DNA from: Natronococcus amylolyticus DSM 10524
GTDB lineage: Archaea > Halobacteriota > Halobacteria > Halobacteriales > Natrialbaceae
Length of the DNA: 64,000 nt
Assembly: GCF_000337675.1 (NCBI RefSeq)
Contig: NZ_AOIB01000014.1
Location: 87,021-151,020 of the forward strand
Direction: 5' to 3'
Shown here piece after piece: positions 1 to 9,520 of this stretch. Below the pieces are notes generated by a model that worked only from the letters and a program-made list of their open reading frames with translations, did no database searches and was not told the DNA's origin. The translations under genes were made by a program, and so were the position numbers. The first letter of the stretch is position 1; each line of letters starts with the position of its first letter.

Positions 1-2654
1 AACGGCGACTGGACACGTTCGAGTCCCCGGACGCGCCGTCGGGATCCGTCACCGACGTCCTCGACGAGGCCGACATCGGGGTGTTCGTCCTCGACGACGC
101 GTTCGAGGTCGCGTGGGCCGACGAGACCGTCGAACGGTACTTCGGACTGGATCGGGACGCGATCGTCGGCCGCGACAAACGGACGCTGGTGGAGGAAACG
201 GTAAAACACGAACTCGAGGATCCGGAGCGGTTCGCCGAGACCGTGCTGGCCACCTACGACGACAACAGCTACATCGAGCGCTTCGAGTGTCGCGTCACGG
301 CGGACGACGGTCGGGACGGTCGGTGGCTCGAACACTACAGCAAACCGATCGAGTCGGGCCGCTACGCCGGCGGGCGGATCGAGTTCTACTACGACATTAC
401 CGACAGGAAACGCTCGGAGAGCGCCCTCCGGGAGAGCAGGGAGGAGTTTCGCTCCCTGGTCGACGCGATCGAGGAGTACGCCATCTTCCGACTGGATCCG
501 GCGGGTCGCGTCATCAGCTGGAACACGGGCGCCGAGCGGATCAAGGGGTACGACCGCGAGGAGATCCTCGGCGAGGAGTTCTCGGTCTTTTACACGCCCG
601 AGGACCGCGCGGCGGGCGTTCCGGAGCGGAACCTCGAGCGGGCGACCGAGCGCGGCTCGTTCGAGGACGAGGGGTGGCGCGTCCGTGCTGACGGGTCGCG
701 GTTCTGGGCGAACGTTACCATCACGGCGGTCCGGGACGCGGACGGCACTCACCGAGGCTACCTGAAGGTGACGCGGGACGTGACCGAGCGCCGACGATAC
801 GAGCAACGGCTCGAGAGCGAACTCGAGGAGGTCTTCGGGCGGATCTCCGACGCGTTCTACGCGGTCGACGAGGAGTTCCGGTTTACCCACGTCAACGACC
901 GCGCCGAGGACCTCCTCCAGCACTCCGCGGACGAACTGCTCGGCGAACGCCTCTGGGACGTCTTTCCGTCGGCCGCCGAGATCGACGAGGTCTGGGACGC
1001 GTTCCACACGGCGCGGGAGACCCAGGAGGCGACTAGCTACGAACTCTACTACGACACGCTCGGGTTCTGGGTCGAGGCAAACCTCTATCCCTCGGAAACC
1101 GGGATCTCGGTCTACTTCCGGGATATCACCGAACGCAAGGAACGCGAGCAGTATCTGGAGGAGACCAAAGAACAGCTCGAGGCCGCGACCGAGGCCGGCG
1201 CGGTCGGGACCTGGGAGTGGGACGTAGCCGAGGACACGTTCGTCACCGGCGCCTCCTTCGCGCGAACGTTCGGACTCGACCCGGAGCGCGCCCGAAAGGG
1301 GGTCCCCCTCGAGCGGGTGCTGTCCTCGATCCACGAGGACGACCGCGACCGGGTCGTCGCACGGATCGAGGACGCTCTCGAGACCGGGGGCGAGTACCAA
1401 GCGGAGTACCGGGTTCGAAACGCCGACGGCGAGATCCGCTGGGTCTTCGCTCGCGGCCACGTCGAGTGCGACGGGGCGGGCGAGGCCGAGACGTTCCCCG
1501 GCGCGCTCACCGATATCACGGAGCGCAAACGGGCCGAACTCGAGGCCGAGAGCCAGCGCCGGCAACTCGAGACGCTGTTCCGAGTGTTACCCGTCGGCGC
1601 CGTGGTCGCGGACGGGGAGGGATCGCTGATCAGAGCGAACGCCACGGCAAAGGAGATCTGGGGCGGCGACGTCTTCGATGCCGACTCCGTCGCCGAGTAC
1701 GAGAAGTACACCGCCGTCTGGGCCGACTCCGGCGAGCCGGTCGAACTCGAGGAGCGGACGATGTCCCAGGTGCTCCGCGGGGAAGAGGTGACCGAACCGA
1801 ACGTCTACGAGATCCGGACGTTCGACGGCGAACGGCGGATTGTTATGGAACACGGGATGCCAGTCAGAGACGAACGCGGCGACGTGCGTCGTGCGGTCGT
1901 TACGGTCACGGATATCACCGAGCGCCGCGAGTACCAGCGGAAGCTCGAGGAGACGATCGAACAGCTCGAGACCTCGAACGAACGCCTCGAGCAGTTCGCC
2001 TACGCGGCCTCCCACGATCTGCAAGAGCCCTTGCGGATGGTCTCGAGCTATCTGCAGCTCATCGAGAGCCGCTACGGCGAGCTGTTCGACGCCGACGGCG
2101 AGGAGTTCCTGCAGTTCGCTATCGAGGGTGCAGAGCGGATGCGAAGCATGATCGACCGCCTGCTCGCGTACTCTCGCGTCGAAACCGGCGGAAGCTCCTT
2201 CGAACCGATCGATCTCGATCGGCTCCTCGACGACGTTCTCGACGACCTTCAACTCCGCCTCGAGGAAAGCGGTGCCGGCGTGACGGTCGAAACCCTCCCC
2301 CGGGTGAACGGCGACGCCGATCAGCTCCGACAGGTGTTCCAGAACCTGCTCGAGAACGCGATCGAGTACAGCGGCGACGAACCGCCGACGATCCGCGTCG
2401 ACGCCGAACGGCTGGACGGGACGTGGAAGATCGCGGTCCGCGACGAGGGGATCGGGATCGCTCTCGACGATCAGGAGCGCGTGTTCGAGGTCTTCCAGCG
2501 GCTCCACGGCCGCGGCGAGCACGAGGGAATGGGGATCGGGCTGGCGCTCTGTCAGCGGATCGTCGAGCGCCACGACGGCGAGATCTGGGTCGACTCCGAC
2601 CCCGGCGAGGGGACGACGGTCTTCGTTACGCTCCCGGCGGTCGAGGGGTCGTAA
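1..2654 (+). CDS. Multi-PAS sensor histidine kinase (5' truncated by window edge)
   Basis: The reading frame is open from base 3, and the first in-window start (GTG at 81) lies inside a PAS-like segment, so the true start is off the window. Counting from that GTG, about five PAS/PAC units occupy residues 1-620; several end in the typical DITER/DVTER linker. A HisKA dimerisation helix follows, with the phospho-acceptor His in ASHDLQEPLR. The HATPase domain then shows an N-box (NLLENAIEYS), a G1 box (DEGIGI) and a G2 box (GMGIGLAL). No membrane segment is visible in the part seen, so it is probably a cytoplasmic sensor. Haloarchaea carry many such kinases, and the ligand cannot be read from the sequence. 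No response regulator is adjacent within the window. Confidence 0.93.
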   Translation, partial: RRLDTFESPDAPSGSVTDVLDEADIGVFVLDDAFEVAWADETVERYFGLDRDAIVGRDKRTLVEETVKHELEDPERFAETVLATYDDNSYIERFECRVTADDGRDGRWLEHYSKPIESGRYAGGRIEFYYDITDRKRSESALRESREEFRSLVDAIEEYAIFRLDPAGRVISWNTGAERIKGYDREEILGEEFSVFYTPEDRAAGVPERNLERATERGSFEDEGWRVRADGSRFWANVTITAVRDADGTHRGYLKVTRDVTERRRYEQRLESELEEVFGRISDAFYAVDEEFRFTHVNDRAEDLLQHSADELLGERLWDVFPSAAEIDEVWDAFHTARETQEATSYELYYDTLGFWVEANLYPSETGISVYFRDITERKEREQYLEETKEQLEAATEAGAVGTWEWDVAEDTFVTGASFARTFGLDPERARKGVPLERVLSSIHEDDRDRVVARIEDALETGGEYQAEYRVRNADGEIRWVFARGHVECDGAGEAETFPGALTDITERKRAELEAESQRRQLETLFRVLPVGAVVADGEGSLIRANATAKEIWGGDVFDADSVAEYEKYTAVWADSGEPVELEERTMSQVLRGEEVTEPNVYEIRTFDGERRIVMEHGMPVRDERGDVRRAVVTVTDITERREYQRKLEETIEQLETSNERLEQFAYAASHDLQEPLRMVSSYLQLIESRYGELFDADGEEFLQFAIEGAERMRSMIDRLLAYSRVETGGSSFEPIDLDRLLDDVLDDLQLRLEESGAGVTVETLPRVNGDADQLRQVFQNLLENAIEYSGDEPPTIRVDAERLDGTWKIAVRDEGIGIALDDQERVFEVFQRLHGRGEHEGMGIGLALCQRIVERHDGEIWVDSDPGEGTTVFVTLPAVEGS

Positions 2655-2799
2655 CGGCCGGGCGACCCTCGAGAGGAACTGGGACGGCGGGCGACCTCGA
2701 GCCGAGACCCGGGAAACGGCGCTCCGGCGTCTCGCATATTCCGTGCGGCGGCGCCGGGGTAGCCGGTTCGCTCGAGGCAGGCTTGACGGTTTTTTGAAC

Positions 2800-2821
2800 T
2801 GCGAGGGAAGAGATTTGAACC
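2800..2821 (-). repeat. Partial copy of the tRNA-Leu 3' end (possible att scar)
   Basis: These 22 bases match the 3' end of the tRNA-Leu gene at 2915-2936 in the same orientation with one mismatch, covering the acceptor 3' strand and part of the T arm. The two copies start 115 bp apart. Such a duplicated tRNA 3' end is the usual trace of integrase-mediated insertion. No integrase is present, so this would be a remnant. Confidence 0.6.
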
Positions 2822-2885
2822 ACGCCCGAGAACCTGCTCGCTCCGCTCGCAGAACCTCGGTCTGATTCGAACCCTTCGTTTCGCA

Positions 2886-2913
2886 GCTACCGCTCACGGG
2901 TGTTCGCGGTAGC
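2886..2913 (-). terminator. Hairpin directly downstream of tRNA-Leu
   Basis: GCTACCGC at 2886-2893 is perfectly complementary to GCGGTAGC at 2906-2913, giving an 8-bp stem with a 12-base loop. It starts one base beyond the tRNA 3' end on the transcribed strand, so it may act in 3' processing or termination. There is no T tract next to it. Confidence 0.4.
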
Positions 2914-2914
2914 A

Positions 2915-2998
2915 TGCGAGGGAAGGGATTTGAACCCTCGGACCCCTACGGGAGCGGGTCTTAAGCCCACCGCCGTTGGCCTGCTTGGCTACCCTCGC
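2915..2998 (-). tRNA. tRNA-Leu (TAA anticodon)
   Basis: The 84-nt minus-strand gene has a perfect 7-bp acceptor stem (GCGAGGG with CCCTCGC) and discriminator A. The anticodon loop is CTTAAGA, giving TAA, closed by GTGGG/CCCGC with one T-G pair. A long variable arm, as expected for Leu, precedes the T loop TTCAAAT. CCA is not encoded. The 3' end is partly duplicated 115 bp downstream. Confidence 0.95.
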
Positions 2999-3121
2999 AC
3001 AGAAGTGCGCTCGAGGGTAGCCACTGGGCGGGAATGTGTGTTTCGGTGTCCGCTCGGTTCCTGGCTTCGGCGGCCGATCTCGGAGCGTAGTTATTTGAGG
3101 AGCGACCGATTATCGGAGTGT

Positions 3122-3643
3122 ATGAGTGAGAGTAACTTGCAAGAGGAGCAGGAACCGCTGAAGGCCGAGTACGAGGAGGACCCGGAGTCGGCCCAGATCA
3201 CGCTGACCGCGACCGGCGAGGAGCAAGACGACAGCCGGAGCTGTAACGTAGACATCGGCCGGGCGATCTACGAGGCAGAACTCCACGAGGGCGCCGGCGG
3301 TCCCGGAACCGGGGCCTGTTCGGGCGACCTGTTGCTGGGCGCGCTGGCGGCGTGCTCGCAGCTCACCGCCCAGGCCGTCGCGGAGAACTTCGGCCTCGAG
3401 GTCGATATCGGCGTCGAGGCTAGCGGTGACCTCGACCTCCGCGGGACGATGGGCGTCGACGCGGACGCAGCCGTCGGCTTCCAGGACATCCGCCTCGACG
3501 TGACTGTCGACGGCGACGTCGACGACGATACGAAGGCCGCACTGCAGAAGTACACCGAGCGGTACTGCGTCGTCTACCAGACCCTCGCGGAGCCGTCGGC
3601 TCTCGAGACCGAGTGGACGTTCCGGGAGGAAGAAGCGGACTGA
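3122..3643 (+). CDS. OsmC family protein
   Basis: The 173-residue protein fits the OsmC/Ohr fold, which in characterised members reduces organic hydroperoxides using two cysteines. Candidate catalytic cysteines are in LAACSQLTAQA (about residue 79) and ERYCVVYQTL (about residue 150), spaced as in OsmC-type rather than Ohr-type proteins. The frame is open upstream through the tRNA-Leu region, so the ATG at 3122 is chosen because residues before it are read through a tRNA gene. It is transcribed alone, away from the tRNA. A cytosolic role in peroxide detoxification is likely but inferred from family only. Confidence 0.88.
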   Translation: MSESNLQEEQEPLKAEYEEDPESAQITLTATGEEQDDSRSCNVDIGRAIYEAELHEGAGGPGTGACSGDLLLGALAACSQLTAQAVAENFGLEVDIGVEASGDLDLRGTMGVDADAAVGFQDIRLDVTVDGDVDDDTKAALQKYTERYCVVYQTLAEPSALETEWTFREEEAD

Positions 3644-3676
3644 TCGAGCGAACGACACGTCGGGGCTGTGCCCTCG

Positions 3677-4015
3677 CTACCAGTCGACGCTCAGCGTGCC
3701 GTCGCCGTGGGGATCTGGAGCGATCTCCTCGTCCGTGCGGCGGTCGATAACGTGGATACAGCCGTCGCCCTTCTTGGCTGGGCAGACCTCCGCGGCCCGA
3801 ACGTTGTGCTCGAGGTCGTCCTCGCCGAAGAAGTAGGCCTCCAGCTGAGCGATTCCCGACTCGAGGGACATCCCCCAGTTGTCGCTGACCTCGGCGCATT
3901 TGCCCGCGCCGAAGCACTTGTTGGCCTCGAAGACGATCTTGTACGGCTTCTCCGAGACCGGCGGCGCGTCCGCGGAGCCGACGTCGCTCGCGCGCGTAAT
4001 CTCCTCGTCGCTCAT
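3677..4015 (-). CDS. Single-cluster ferredoxin-like protein
   Basis: This 112-residue acidic protein has cysteines in NKCFGAGKC and AEVCPAKKGDGC. That arrangement resembles the single [3Fe-4S]/[4Fe-4S] ferredoxins of haloarchaea rather than the plant-type [2Fe-2S] ferredoxin used as the main carrier. The N-terminal 25 residues are low-complexity acidic. It sits 58 bp downstream of the dehydrogenase gene on the same strand, so co-transcription is possible and it could serve as an electron carrier. The redox partner is unknown. Confidence 0.8.
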   Translation of the reverse strand: MSDEEITRASDVGSADAPPVSEKPYKIVFEANKCFGAGKCAEVSDNWGMSLESGIAQLEAYFFGEDDLEHNVRAAEVCPAKKGDGCIHVIDRRTDEEIAPDPHGDGTLSVDW

Positions 4016-4073
4016 TGCGTAGGGATTCGGCCGAACCGTCTTTCACGTTACGGTCGGCTCGAGGAACGGCCGA

Positions 4074-5030
4074 TTAACTCCGGGCCGGAACGCCGGCTTT
4101 CGGCTCCGGGAGGTCGTACGTGACACCGGTCAGGTCGCTCGAGACCGCCCACAGCCAGCGGGCCGTCTCCTCGTCGTACGATCGCTTCGAGGAGGCCTGG
4201 CGTTCAGGTGTCCCCTGTATGCTCGCGAGTCCGCTAGGGCCGTAGTAGGCGCCGCCCTCGGCCTCGGGCGCGGTCGCGGCGTACAGCGTCGGCAACGCGC
4301 CGTCCGTCGAGGGCTGGGCGATCACCGCGTTCATGAGTTTCATCGCCGCCATCCGGAGCCGACTCCCCCGCATTTCGGGGCCTCGGTACTGCAGGTTCGT
4401 GTCCGCGTAGCCCGGGTGAACCGCCATGCTGTCGGCGTTCAGCCCGGCCGTGAGAAACCGACGCTCGAGCTCGTACGCGAACAGCACGTTCGCCAGCTTC
4501 GACTGCGCGTAGGCCTCCCACTCGTCGTAGGATCGCTCGCCGTGGAGATCCTCGAAGCGGATCCGGCCCCGCTCGTGGACGGCACTCGAGACGGTGACGA
4601 CCCGCGCGGGCTCCTCTCCGTCGGTCGCGAGGTTCCCGAGGAGCAGGCCGGTCAGCGCGAAGTGGCCGAGGTGGTTGACACCGAACTGCGTTTCGAACCC
4701 GTCCGCGGTCTCCGAACGGGGGATCGCCATGACGCCGGCGTTGTTGATCAGGACGTCGATCTCGTTGCCCTCGAGCCGATCGGCGAAGGCCCGAACCGAC
4801 TCGAGGTCGCCCAGGTCACACTCCTCGACGCGAAGGTCGGCGTCGGGCGCGTCCCGGCGGACCTCGCGTGCGGCCTGCTCGCCCCGGTCGGTGCTTCGAC
4901 AGGCCATGATCACCCGAGCGCCGTTGCGTGCGAGTTCGCGGGTCGTCTCGAGGCCGATCCCGCTGTTGGCGCCCGTGACGACGATCGTCCGGTCGCGCTG
5001 GTCGGGAACGTCCGCAGCCGTCCAGTTCAT
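4074..5030 (-). CDS. Short-chain dehydrogenase/reductase, retinol-dehydrogenase-like
   Basis: The 318-residue SDR has a Rossmann glycine motif (TGANSGIG) near residue 20, an NNAG motif (LINNAGVM) near residue 96, and a catalytic YAQSK near residue 170 with an upstream Ser in VTVSSAV. The ACRS segment after the second strand suggests an NADP(H) preference. The sequence style (HPGYADTNLQYRGP) matches the retinol dehydrogenase-like group common in haloarchaea, for which substrates are generally unassigned. The upstream neighbour on the same strand is a 5'-nucleotidase whose stop lies 82 bp before this start. Confidence 0.9.
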   Translation of the reverse strand: MNWTAADVPDQRDRTIVVTGANSGIGLETTRELARNGARVIMACRSTDRGEQAAREVRRDAPDADLRVEECDLGDLESVRAFADRLEGNEIDVLINNAGVMAIPRSETADGFETQFGVNHLGHFALTGLLLGNLATDGEEPARVVTVSSAVHERGRIRFEDLHGERSYDEWEAYAQSKLANVLFAYELERRFLTAGLNADSMAVHPGYADTNLQYRGPEMRGSRLRMAAMKLMNAVIAQPSTDGALPTLYAATAPEAEGGAYYGPSGLASIQGTPERQASSKRSYDEETARWLWAVSSDLTGVTYDLPEPKAGVPARS

Positions 5031-5112
5031 ACGACAGCCAGGGAGGGCATGCTCCTAAGCGTAGCCGTTGCATCGTTCGGCCGAACCGGGAGTCGATCCG
5101 GCTCCGTCGATC

Positions 5113-7197
5113 TCAGTCCTCTCTGAGCGACGGCGACGCGGCGTCGATCGTCGCCTTGAGCTTGAACCCGTCGTAGACGGCGGCGACGGGAAGCTCGAGG
5201 AGATCGCCGTCGGTGTCGGTGTAGCCATAGTGTTCCTCGTCGGGTTCGAACTCGCCGAAGACCCGCAGCTCCTCGGCGTCGGTGGTGGCGAGGAACTGCT
5301 GGAGGTCGCCGGTGTCGTACCCGATCCAGAGGAGGCCGTCCTCGATCTCGGCGGAGACGGGGTCCGGTGCGTCCTCGTCGACGTCGGCCGTCGCGCCGAA
5401 GAACGTCTCGGCGTCGCCGATCTCGGCCGCCCCCTCGGGGACGTCGAAGCAGAGCAGCGTTCGGCCGTCCTCCCGACGAACGGCTCGATAGCTCCCGACG
5501 TCCTCGTCGACCCGCAGGATGCGGTTCTCGAGTTCGGGCTCGACCGGGCTGTGCTCCTCGACGTACTCCATCACGGCGGGGCCAAGGACGATCCCGCCCT
5601 CCCAGAGCAGCTCCGCGTCGCTGAACGGTGCGTAGTCCTCCGCGGTGTTCTTGAGGTAGTCGGTCGTCGAGACGACGTACGTCTCGTCGGGCTCGAGGGG
5701 TTCGCCCTCGACGTAGACGTCACCGACCTCGGGCTCCTCGTGGCCGCTCCACTCATACTGGAGGCCGCCGACCTGCTGGCCCTGCTGGGCGCCGAAGGTG
5801 TTGTCCGGGAGCGTGTCGATGCGGTTCTCGAGCACCTGCAGGATCTCCTCGCCGGTCGCCTCGAAGACGACCGCCTCGTTGCCGAACGGGAGGATTCCCA
5901 GTACGTCGCCCGCGGTGAGTTCGCCCGGACCGTACGTGGTGTTCGTTCGGATCCCGCCGCCGTTCTGGAAGGCGACCTGCGCGTCGGGGTGCAGGTCGAG
6001 CATCGTGTCCGTGAGGAGGTTGCCGATCAGGGCCTCGCGGCCGTAGGTGATCGAACCCGAGGTGTCGAGTTCGACGGCCGTCTCGCCGATCACCTCCGAG
6101 AGCTCCTCGTCGAGCTCGTCGTACTGGGCCTCGATGCGCTCCTTGAACTCCGGATCGGCTTCGGTGTCCTCGTCCAAGTCGAGGCGCTCCCAGCTCACGA
6201 GATTCCCCTCGGAGTCGAGGGTCATCACGCCCAGGTGGAAGTAGGCGTAGCCGACTTCGCTAATGACGGTTCCTTCGTATTCCTCCGCGGTATCCATCGT
6301 GTAGTGGGAGTGCGAGCCGAAGATCGCGTCCAGCCCGTCGACCTCCTCGGCGAGCTCGAAGTGGGTCTCGTGGGGCGTGTGCGACGAGCAGACGACGACG
6401 TCGGCGTCCTCCTCTTCGCGAAGCAGCTGGGTCATCTCCTGGGCCGTCTCGACCGGGTCGCGCTGCTCGTAGTCGTCCGGGTAGTCCGTAATCCCATGAA
6501 AACCCCGTAGAACGACGTTGAACAGGCCGACCGTGAGGTCGCCGATCTCGAGGGTGGTGTACTCCTCGGTCTCGGGGAACAGCTCGCCGTCGGGCGTGTA
6601 CAGCGCCGAGTTCAGCCACGGGAACTCGCTGTCAGCGAACCGTTGCTCGGCGACCTCGACGCCGTAGTCGAAGTCGTGGTTGCCGACGCCCGCGGCGGTA
6701 AGGTCCATGTCGTTCATGAAGTCGATCTTGTGCTCACCCTCGGTGAAAAACGAGATCGTCGAGGAGCCGAGCTCGTCCCCGTTGGCGAGGAAGACGGCGT
6801 CGTCCCGATCCCCGAGTTGCTCCTGGACCACGTTCCAGTAGCGCGCGATGTTCGGCTCGCCGGGTTCGCCGATCTCGCTGTGGGTGTGCAAGTCGTGGAC
6901 GATCGTGACGGTGTCGCCCTCGGGCTCCTCGGCCGCGACGCCGGAGACCTGCGAGCCGAGCGTCAGCGCACCGGTGGCGGCCGCGGTCGCCCCCATGAAC
7001 GTTCGGCGGGTGTGCGTTCGTCCGCAGCCACACTCCCGAGCTACCTCCGAGGGCTCCTTGGGACGGAGTTCGCCGTCGTCCTCGACCGCGTAGACCTGGC
7101 TCCGCTCCGTCGCCGGTTCGCCCCGCGTCGATCGACTCCCCGTTCGCCGTCCGCAGTCCGACTTGTCGGAAGACATCGATCGGTAATTAAAAATCAT
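5113..7197 (-). CDS. Tat-exported bifunctional metallophosphatase / 5'-nucleotidase
   Basis: The N-terminal metallophosphatase half shows DLHTHSEIG, NGDELG, GVGNHDFDYG and GSHSH metal-ligand motifs. The C-terminal half is a 5'-nucleotidase substrate domain (GGGIRTNTTYG, ILPFGNEAV). A further 110 acidic residues at the C-terminus are not typical. A Tat motif (RRTFMG) followed by an Ala-rich h-region lies about 60 residues in, so an unusually long N-region with a CGCG pair precedes it. The alternative start at 7176 (MSSDKS) would shorten this by only 7 residues. The protein probably hydrolyses extracellular nucleotides and releases phosphate at the cell surface. Confidence 0.9.
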   Translation of the reverse strand: MIFNYRSMSSDKSDCGRRTGSRSTRGEPATERSQVYAVEDDGELRPKEPSEVARECGCGRTHTRRTFMGATAAATGALTLGSQVSGVAAEEPEGDTVTIVHDLHTHSEIGEPGEPNIARYWNVVQEQLGDRDDAVFLANGDELGSSTISFFTEGEHKIDFMNDMDLTAAGVGNHDFDYGVEVAEQRFADSEFPWLNSALYTPDGELFPETEEYTTLEIGDLTVGLFNVVLRGFHGITDYPDDYEQRDPVETAQEMTQLLREEEDADVVVCSSHTPHETHFELAEEVDGLDAIFGSHSHYTMDTAEEYEGTVISEVGYAYFHLGVMTLDSEGNLVSWERLDLDEDTEADPEFKERIEAQYDELDEELSEVIGETAVELDTSGSITYGREALIGNLLTDTMLDLHPDAQVAFQNGGGIRTNTTYGPGELTAGDVLGILPFGNEAVVFEATGEEILQVLENRIDTLPDNTFGAQQGQQVGGLQYEWSGHEEPEVGDVYVEGEPLEPDETYVVSTTDYLKNTAEDYAPFSDAELLWEGGIVLGPAVMEYVEEHSPVEPELENRILRVDEDVGSYRAVRREDGRTLLCFDVPEGAAEIGDAETFFGATADVDEDAPDPVSAEIEDGLLWIGYDTGDLQQFLATTDAEELRVFGEFEPDEEHYGYTDTDGDLLELPVAAVYDGFKLKATIDAASPSLRED

Positions 7198-7344
7198 CAG
7201 TGAAAGTTGTTCTCATACACATCTATACCTGGTGTAATCTGACACGACGGGTAAAACAATCCGCTCGAGCAGCGCATCAAATCGACAGGAGCAGCTCGAA
7301 ACCGTGGAAACGACGGGCGCAAAACGAGAGAAACGCTCGGGTCC

Positions 7345-7863
7345 CTACTCGTAGTCGACCGACACCGACTCGAGGACGACGTCCTCGCGCGGTCGGTCGT
7401 TGGCGTCGGTCTCGACGTCGCCGATCTCGCGGACGACGTCCATCCCGTCGGTGACCTTGCCGAAGACGGCGTGGCGGTCGTCGAGATGTGGCTGGGCGCC
7501 GAGCGTGATGAAGAACTGCGAGCCGTTGGTGTCGGGTCCGGAGTTGGCCATCGAGAGGATCCCGGCGTCGTCGTGGCGCAGGTCCTCGTGGAACTCGTCG
7601 TCGAACTGGTAGCCGGGGCCGCCACGACCGGTTCCGGTCGGGTCGCCGCCCTGGATCATGAAGTCCTCGATGATCCGGTGGAAGACCACGTCGTCGTACA
7701 GCGGCTCGTCCTCGACCTCCTCGCCCGTCTCGGGGTCGGTCCACTCCTGGCCGCCCGTCGCGAGTCCGACGAAGTTGTCGACGGTTCGCGGCGCGCGCTC
7801 GTCGTAGAGTTCGACCTCGATGTCGCCCTCGCTCGTGTGCAGGGTTGCAGTAACGTTGCCCAT
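7345..7863 (-). CDS. Cyclophilin-type peptidyl-prolyl cis-trans isomerase
   Basis: This 172-residue single-domain cyclophilin begins [19 protein letters not shown]. Active-site landmarks include [15 protein letters not shown] (catalytic Arg and FMIQGGD), the [14 protein letters not shown] strand and [13 protein letters not shown]. The ATG at 7863 is preferred over an upstream in-frame extension because family members begin with this strand. No signal peptide is visible, so it should work in the cytosol on prolyl bonds during folding. It is divergent from the aspartoacylase-like gene, with about 100 bp between them. Confidence 0.95.
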   Translation of the reverse strand: MGNVTATLHTSEGDIEVELYDERAPRTVDNFVGLATGGQEWTDPETGEEVEDEPLYDDVVFHRIIEDFMIQGGDPTGTGRGGPGYQFDDEFHEDLRHDDAGILSMANSGPDTNGSQFFITLGAQPHLDDRHAVFGKVTDGMDVVREIGDVETDANDRPREDVVLESVSVDYE

Positions 7864-7961
7864 ACGTCGGCCGACGGCCGGACGGGTGAAAACGGTAGTG
7901 GTCTCGGAACGGTGTGACCGCCTGCCGCAGGTACATACCGCCGGGCGTAAAACGGTCGTCC

Positions 7962-8933
7962 ATGACCGCCGGAACGCACACGACCGAGGAGGTGACGCTC
8001 GCACGGTTGCCGTCGGGCGTCGAGATCACGACGACGGTACACAGCTACGACGGCGCCGACGACGGGCCGACGCTGTACGTCCAGGCCGCCCAGCACGGCC
8101 GCGAGATCAACGGCACCGAGGTGTTGCGCCGGTTTCACGACCGCCTCCCGCTCGAGTCGCTGTCGGGACGGATCGTCGCCGTCCCCGTCGCGAACCCGCT
8201 GACGTTCGATCGGGTCTCCTACACGACCCCGGAGATCATCGACAGCGTCAACCCGAACATGAACCGGGTGTGGCCGGGCAACGCCGACGGAAGCCTCCAC
8301 GAACGCATGGCCGCTCGGCTCTGGGAGCACGTCGGCGACGCCGACGCCGTCGTCGACCTCCATACCGGGAGCCCGGACATGCTCCCCCACGTCGTCTTCC
8401 TCGAGGGCGACGAGGAGTCGCGAGCGCTGGCCGAGGCGTTCGGCACCGACCTCCTGCTCTCGGAGGAGGCCGACGACGAGGCGAGCGAGGAGTGGCACCG
8501 CCGCGGGTTCGCCGGCAAACTGCGGGTCGCGGCCGCCAACGAGGGGATTCCGTCGATCACGCCCGAACTGGCCCACAACAAGCAGATCCTCGAGGACGCC
8601 GTCGAGATCGGCGTCGACGGGCTGCTCGATGTCTGTCGTCAGCTCGGACTACTTCCCGGTGAGGTTCCCGCGCGCGAGCAGACCCTCGCCAGGAACCACC
8701 TCGGCCAGGTCGTCGCCGACCACTCGGGGCTGTTCCGGCCGGATCCGGCCCTCGAGATCGGCCAGCCAGTCTCGGAGGGCGACGTGCTCGGCACGGTGTA
8801 CGATCCGACGACCTACGAGGCGCTCCAGGAGGCCGTCGTCGGTCGCGAGGGACTGTTGTACACGCTCACCCAGGAGGCGACCGTCCCGGCCGGCGAAAAG
8901 CTCGCCAGCGTCGCGTTGATCCGCGAGGAGTGA
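7962..8933 (+). CDS. Succinylglutamate desuccinylase/aspartoacylase family hydrolase
   Basis: The 323-residue protein has zinc-ligand motifs of the M14-like AstE/AspA family: [10 protein letters not shown] (His and Glu) near residue 40 and VDLHTG near residue 133. The C-terminal portion has a barrel-sandwich-like segment ([20 protein letters not shown]). It should remove an acyl group from an amidated substrate, which the sequence does not identify. The start is placed at MTAGTHTT, since the open extension upstream is short and basic. The stop codon lies 4 bp before the convergent membrane-protein gene. Confidence 0.87.
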   Translation: MTAGTHTTEEVTLARLPSGVEITTTVHSYDGADDGPTLYVQAAQHGREINGTEVLRRFHDRLPLESLSGRIVAVPVANPLTFDRVSYTTPEIIDSVNPNMNRVWPGNADGSLHERMAARLWEHVGDADAVVDLHTGSPDMLPHVVFLEGDEESRALAEAFGTDLLLSEEADDEASEEWHRRGFAGKLRVAAANEGIPSITPELAHNKQILEDAVEIGVDGLLDVCRQLGLLPGEVPAREQTLARNHLGQVVADHSGLFRPDPALEIGQPVSEGDVLGTVYDPTTYEALQEAVVGREGLLYTLTQEATVPAGEKLASVALIREE

Positions 8934-8937
8934 GCGG

Positions 8938-9438
8938 CTACGACAGCCCGAGCGCGGAGAGGCCGGCCACCGAGCCAGCGACGAGCACGACGGTCCAGGC
9001 GCCGAGACCGATCGTCAGCCAGACCGCGACGCGTCGCGGACGGCCGTCGACCGTGACGGCGATCAGTGCCGCAAGGTGGATTCCCGCAAGTATCGGCCCG
9101 ACGAACGCGAACGCGACGAGCCCGTACCGCTCCCAGACGCGTCGCGCGCGCCCGGCTCGGCCGCTCGAGGGTGACCCGTCATCGCCGGAGTGTCGCCGCC
9201 ACAGGGCGAGTAGGCGGTCCTGGAAGGCGACGAGCAGGAAGACCACGGTGACGCTCCCGGCGAACGCGGCGACGCCCGTCGCGACGGGGTCGAGTCCGAG
9301 CCCGATGGCGACCGGAATCACGGCAAACGGTTCGACCGCCGGCACCATCGCGAGCACGAAGACGAGCGCGTACCGGACGAGCCCGCCCGCATCCTCGAGT
9401 TCGGTGCCGACGTCGACGAGTGCAATCGAGATCGACAT
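8938..9438 (-). CDS. Small multidrug export-like integral membrane protein
   Basis: The 166-residue hydrophobic protein has about four or five predicted membrane segments (around residues 18-45, 52-72, 105-130 and 140-162), separated by a basic cytoplasmic loop (ALWRRHSGDD). The motif FVLAMVPAVEPFAVIPVAIGLGL resembles the Sm_multidrug_ex Pfam family, whose function is essentially untested. The chosen ATG gives a short N-terminus; an in-frame start 75 bp upstream would add a basic extension. It is convergent with the aspartoacylase-like gene and co-oriented with the upstream SDR gene. Confidence 0.75.
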   Translation of the reverse strand: MSISIALVDVGTELEDAGGLVRYALVFVLAMVPAVEPFAVIPVAIGLGLDPVATGVAAFAGSVTVVFLLVAFQDRLLALWRRHSGDDGSPSSGRAGRARRVWERYGLVAFAFVGPILAGIHLAALIAVTVDGRPRRVAVWLTIGLGAWTVVLVAGSVAGLSALGLS

Positions 9439-9520
9439 ACGAGTGGCACGACGTACCGACGTCGCTAGTGACGACGCAAACAGGCGAGAAAGCGATTTTG
9501 GTTCCCTCTCCAAGCGAGCC

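Noticed and set aside
2900..3121. Upstream extension of the OsmC reading frame
   Set aside because: It runs through the tRNA-Leu gene on the other strand and has no OsmC similarity; the ATG at 3122 is the real start.
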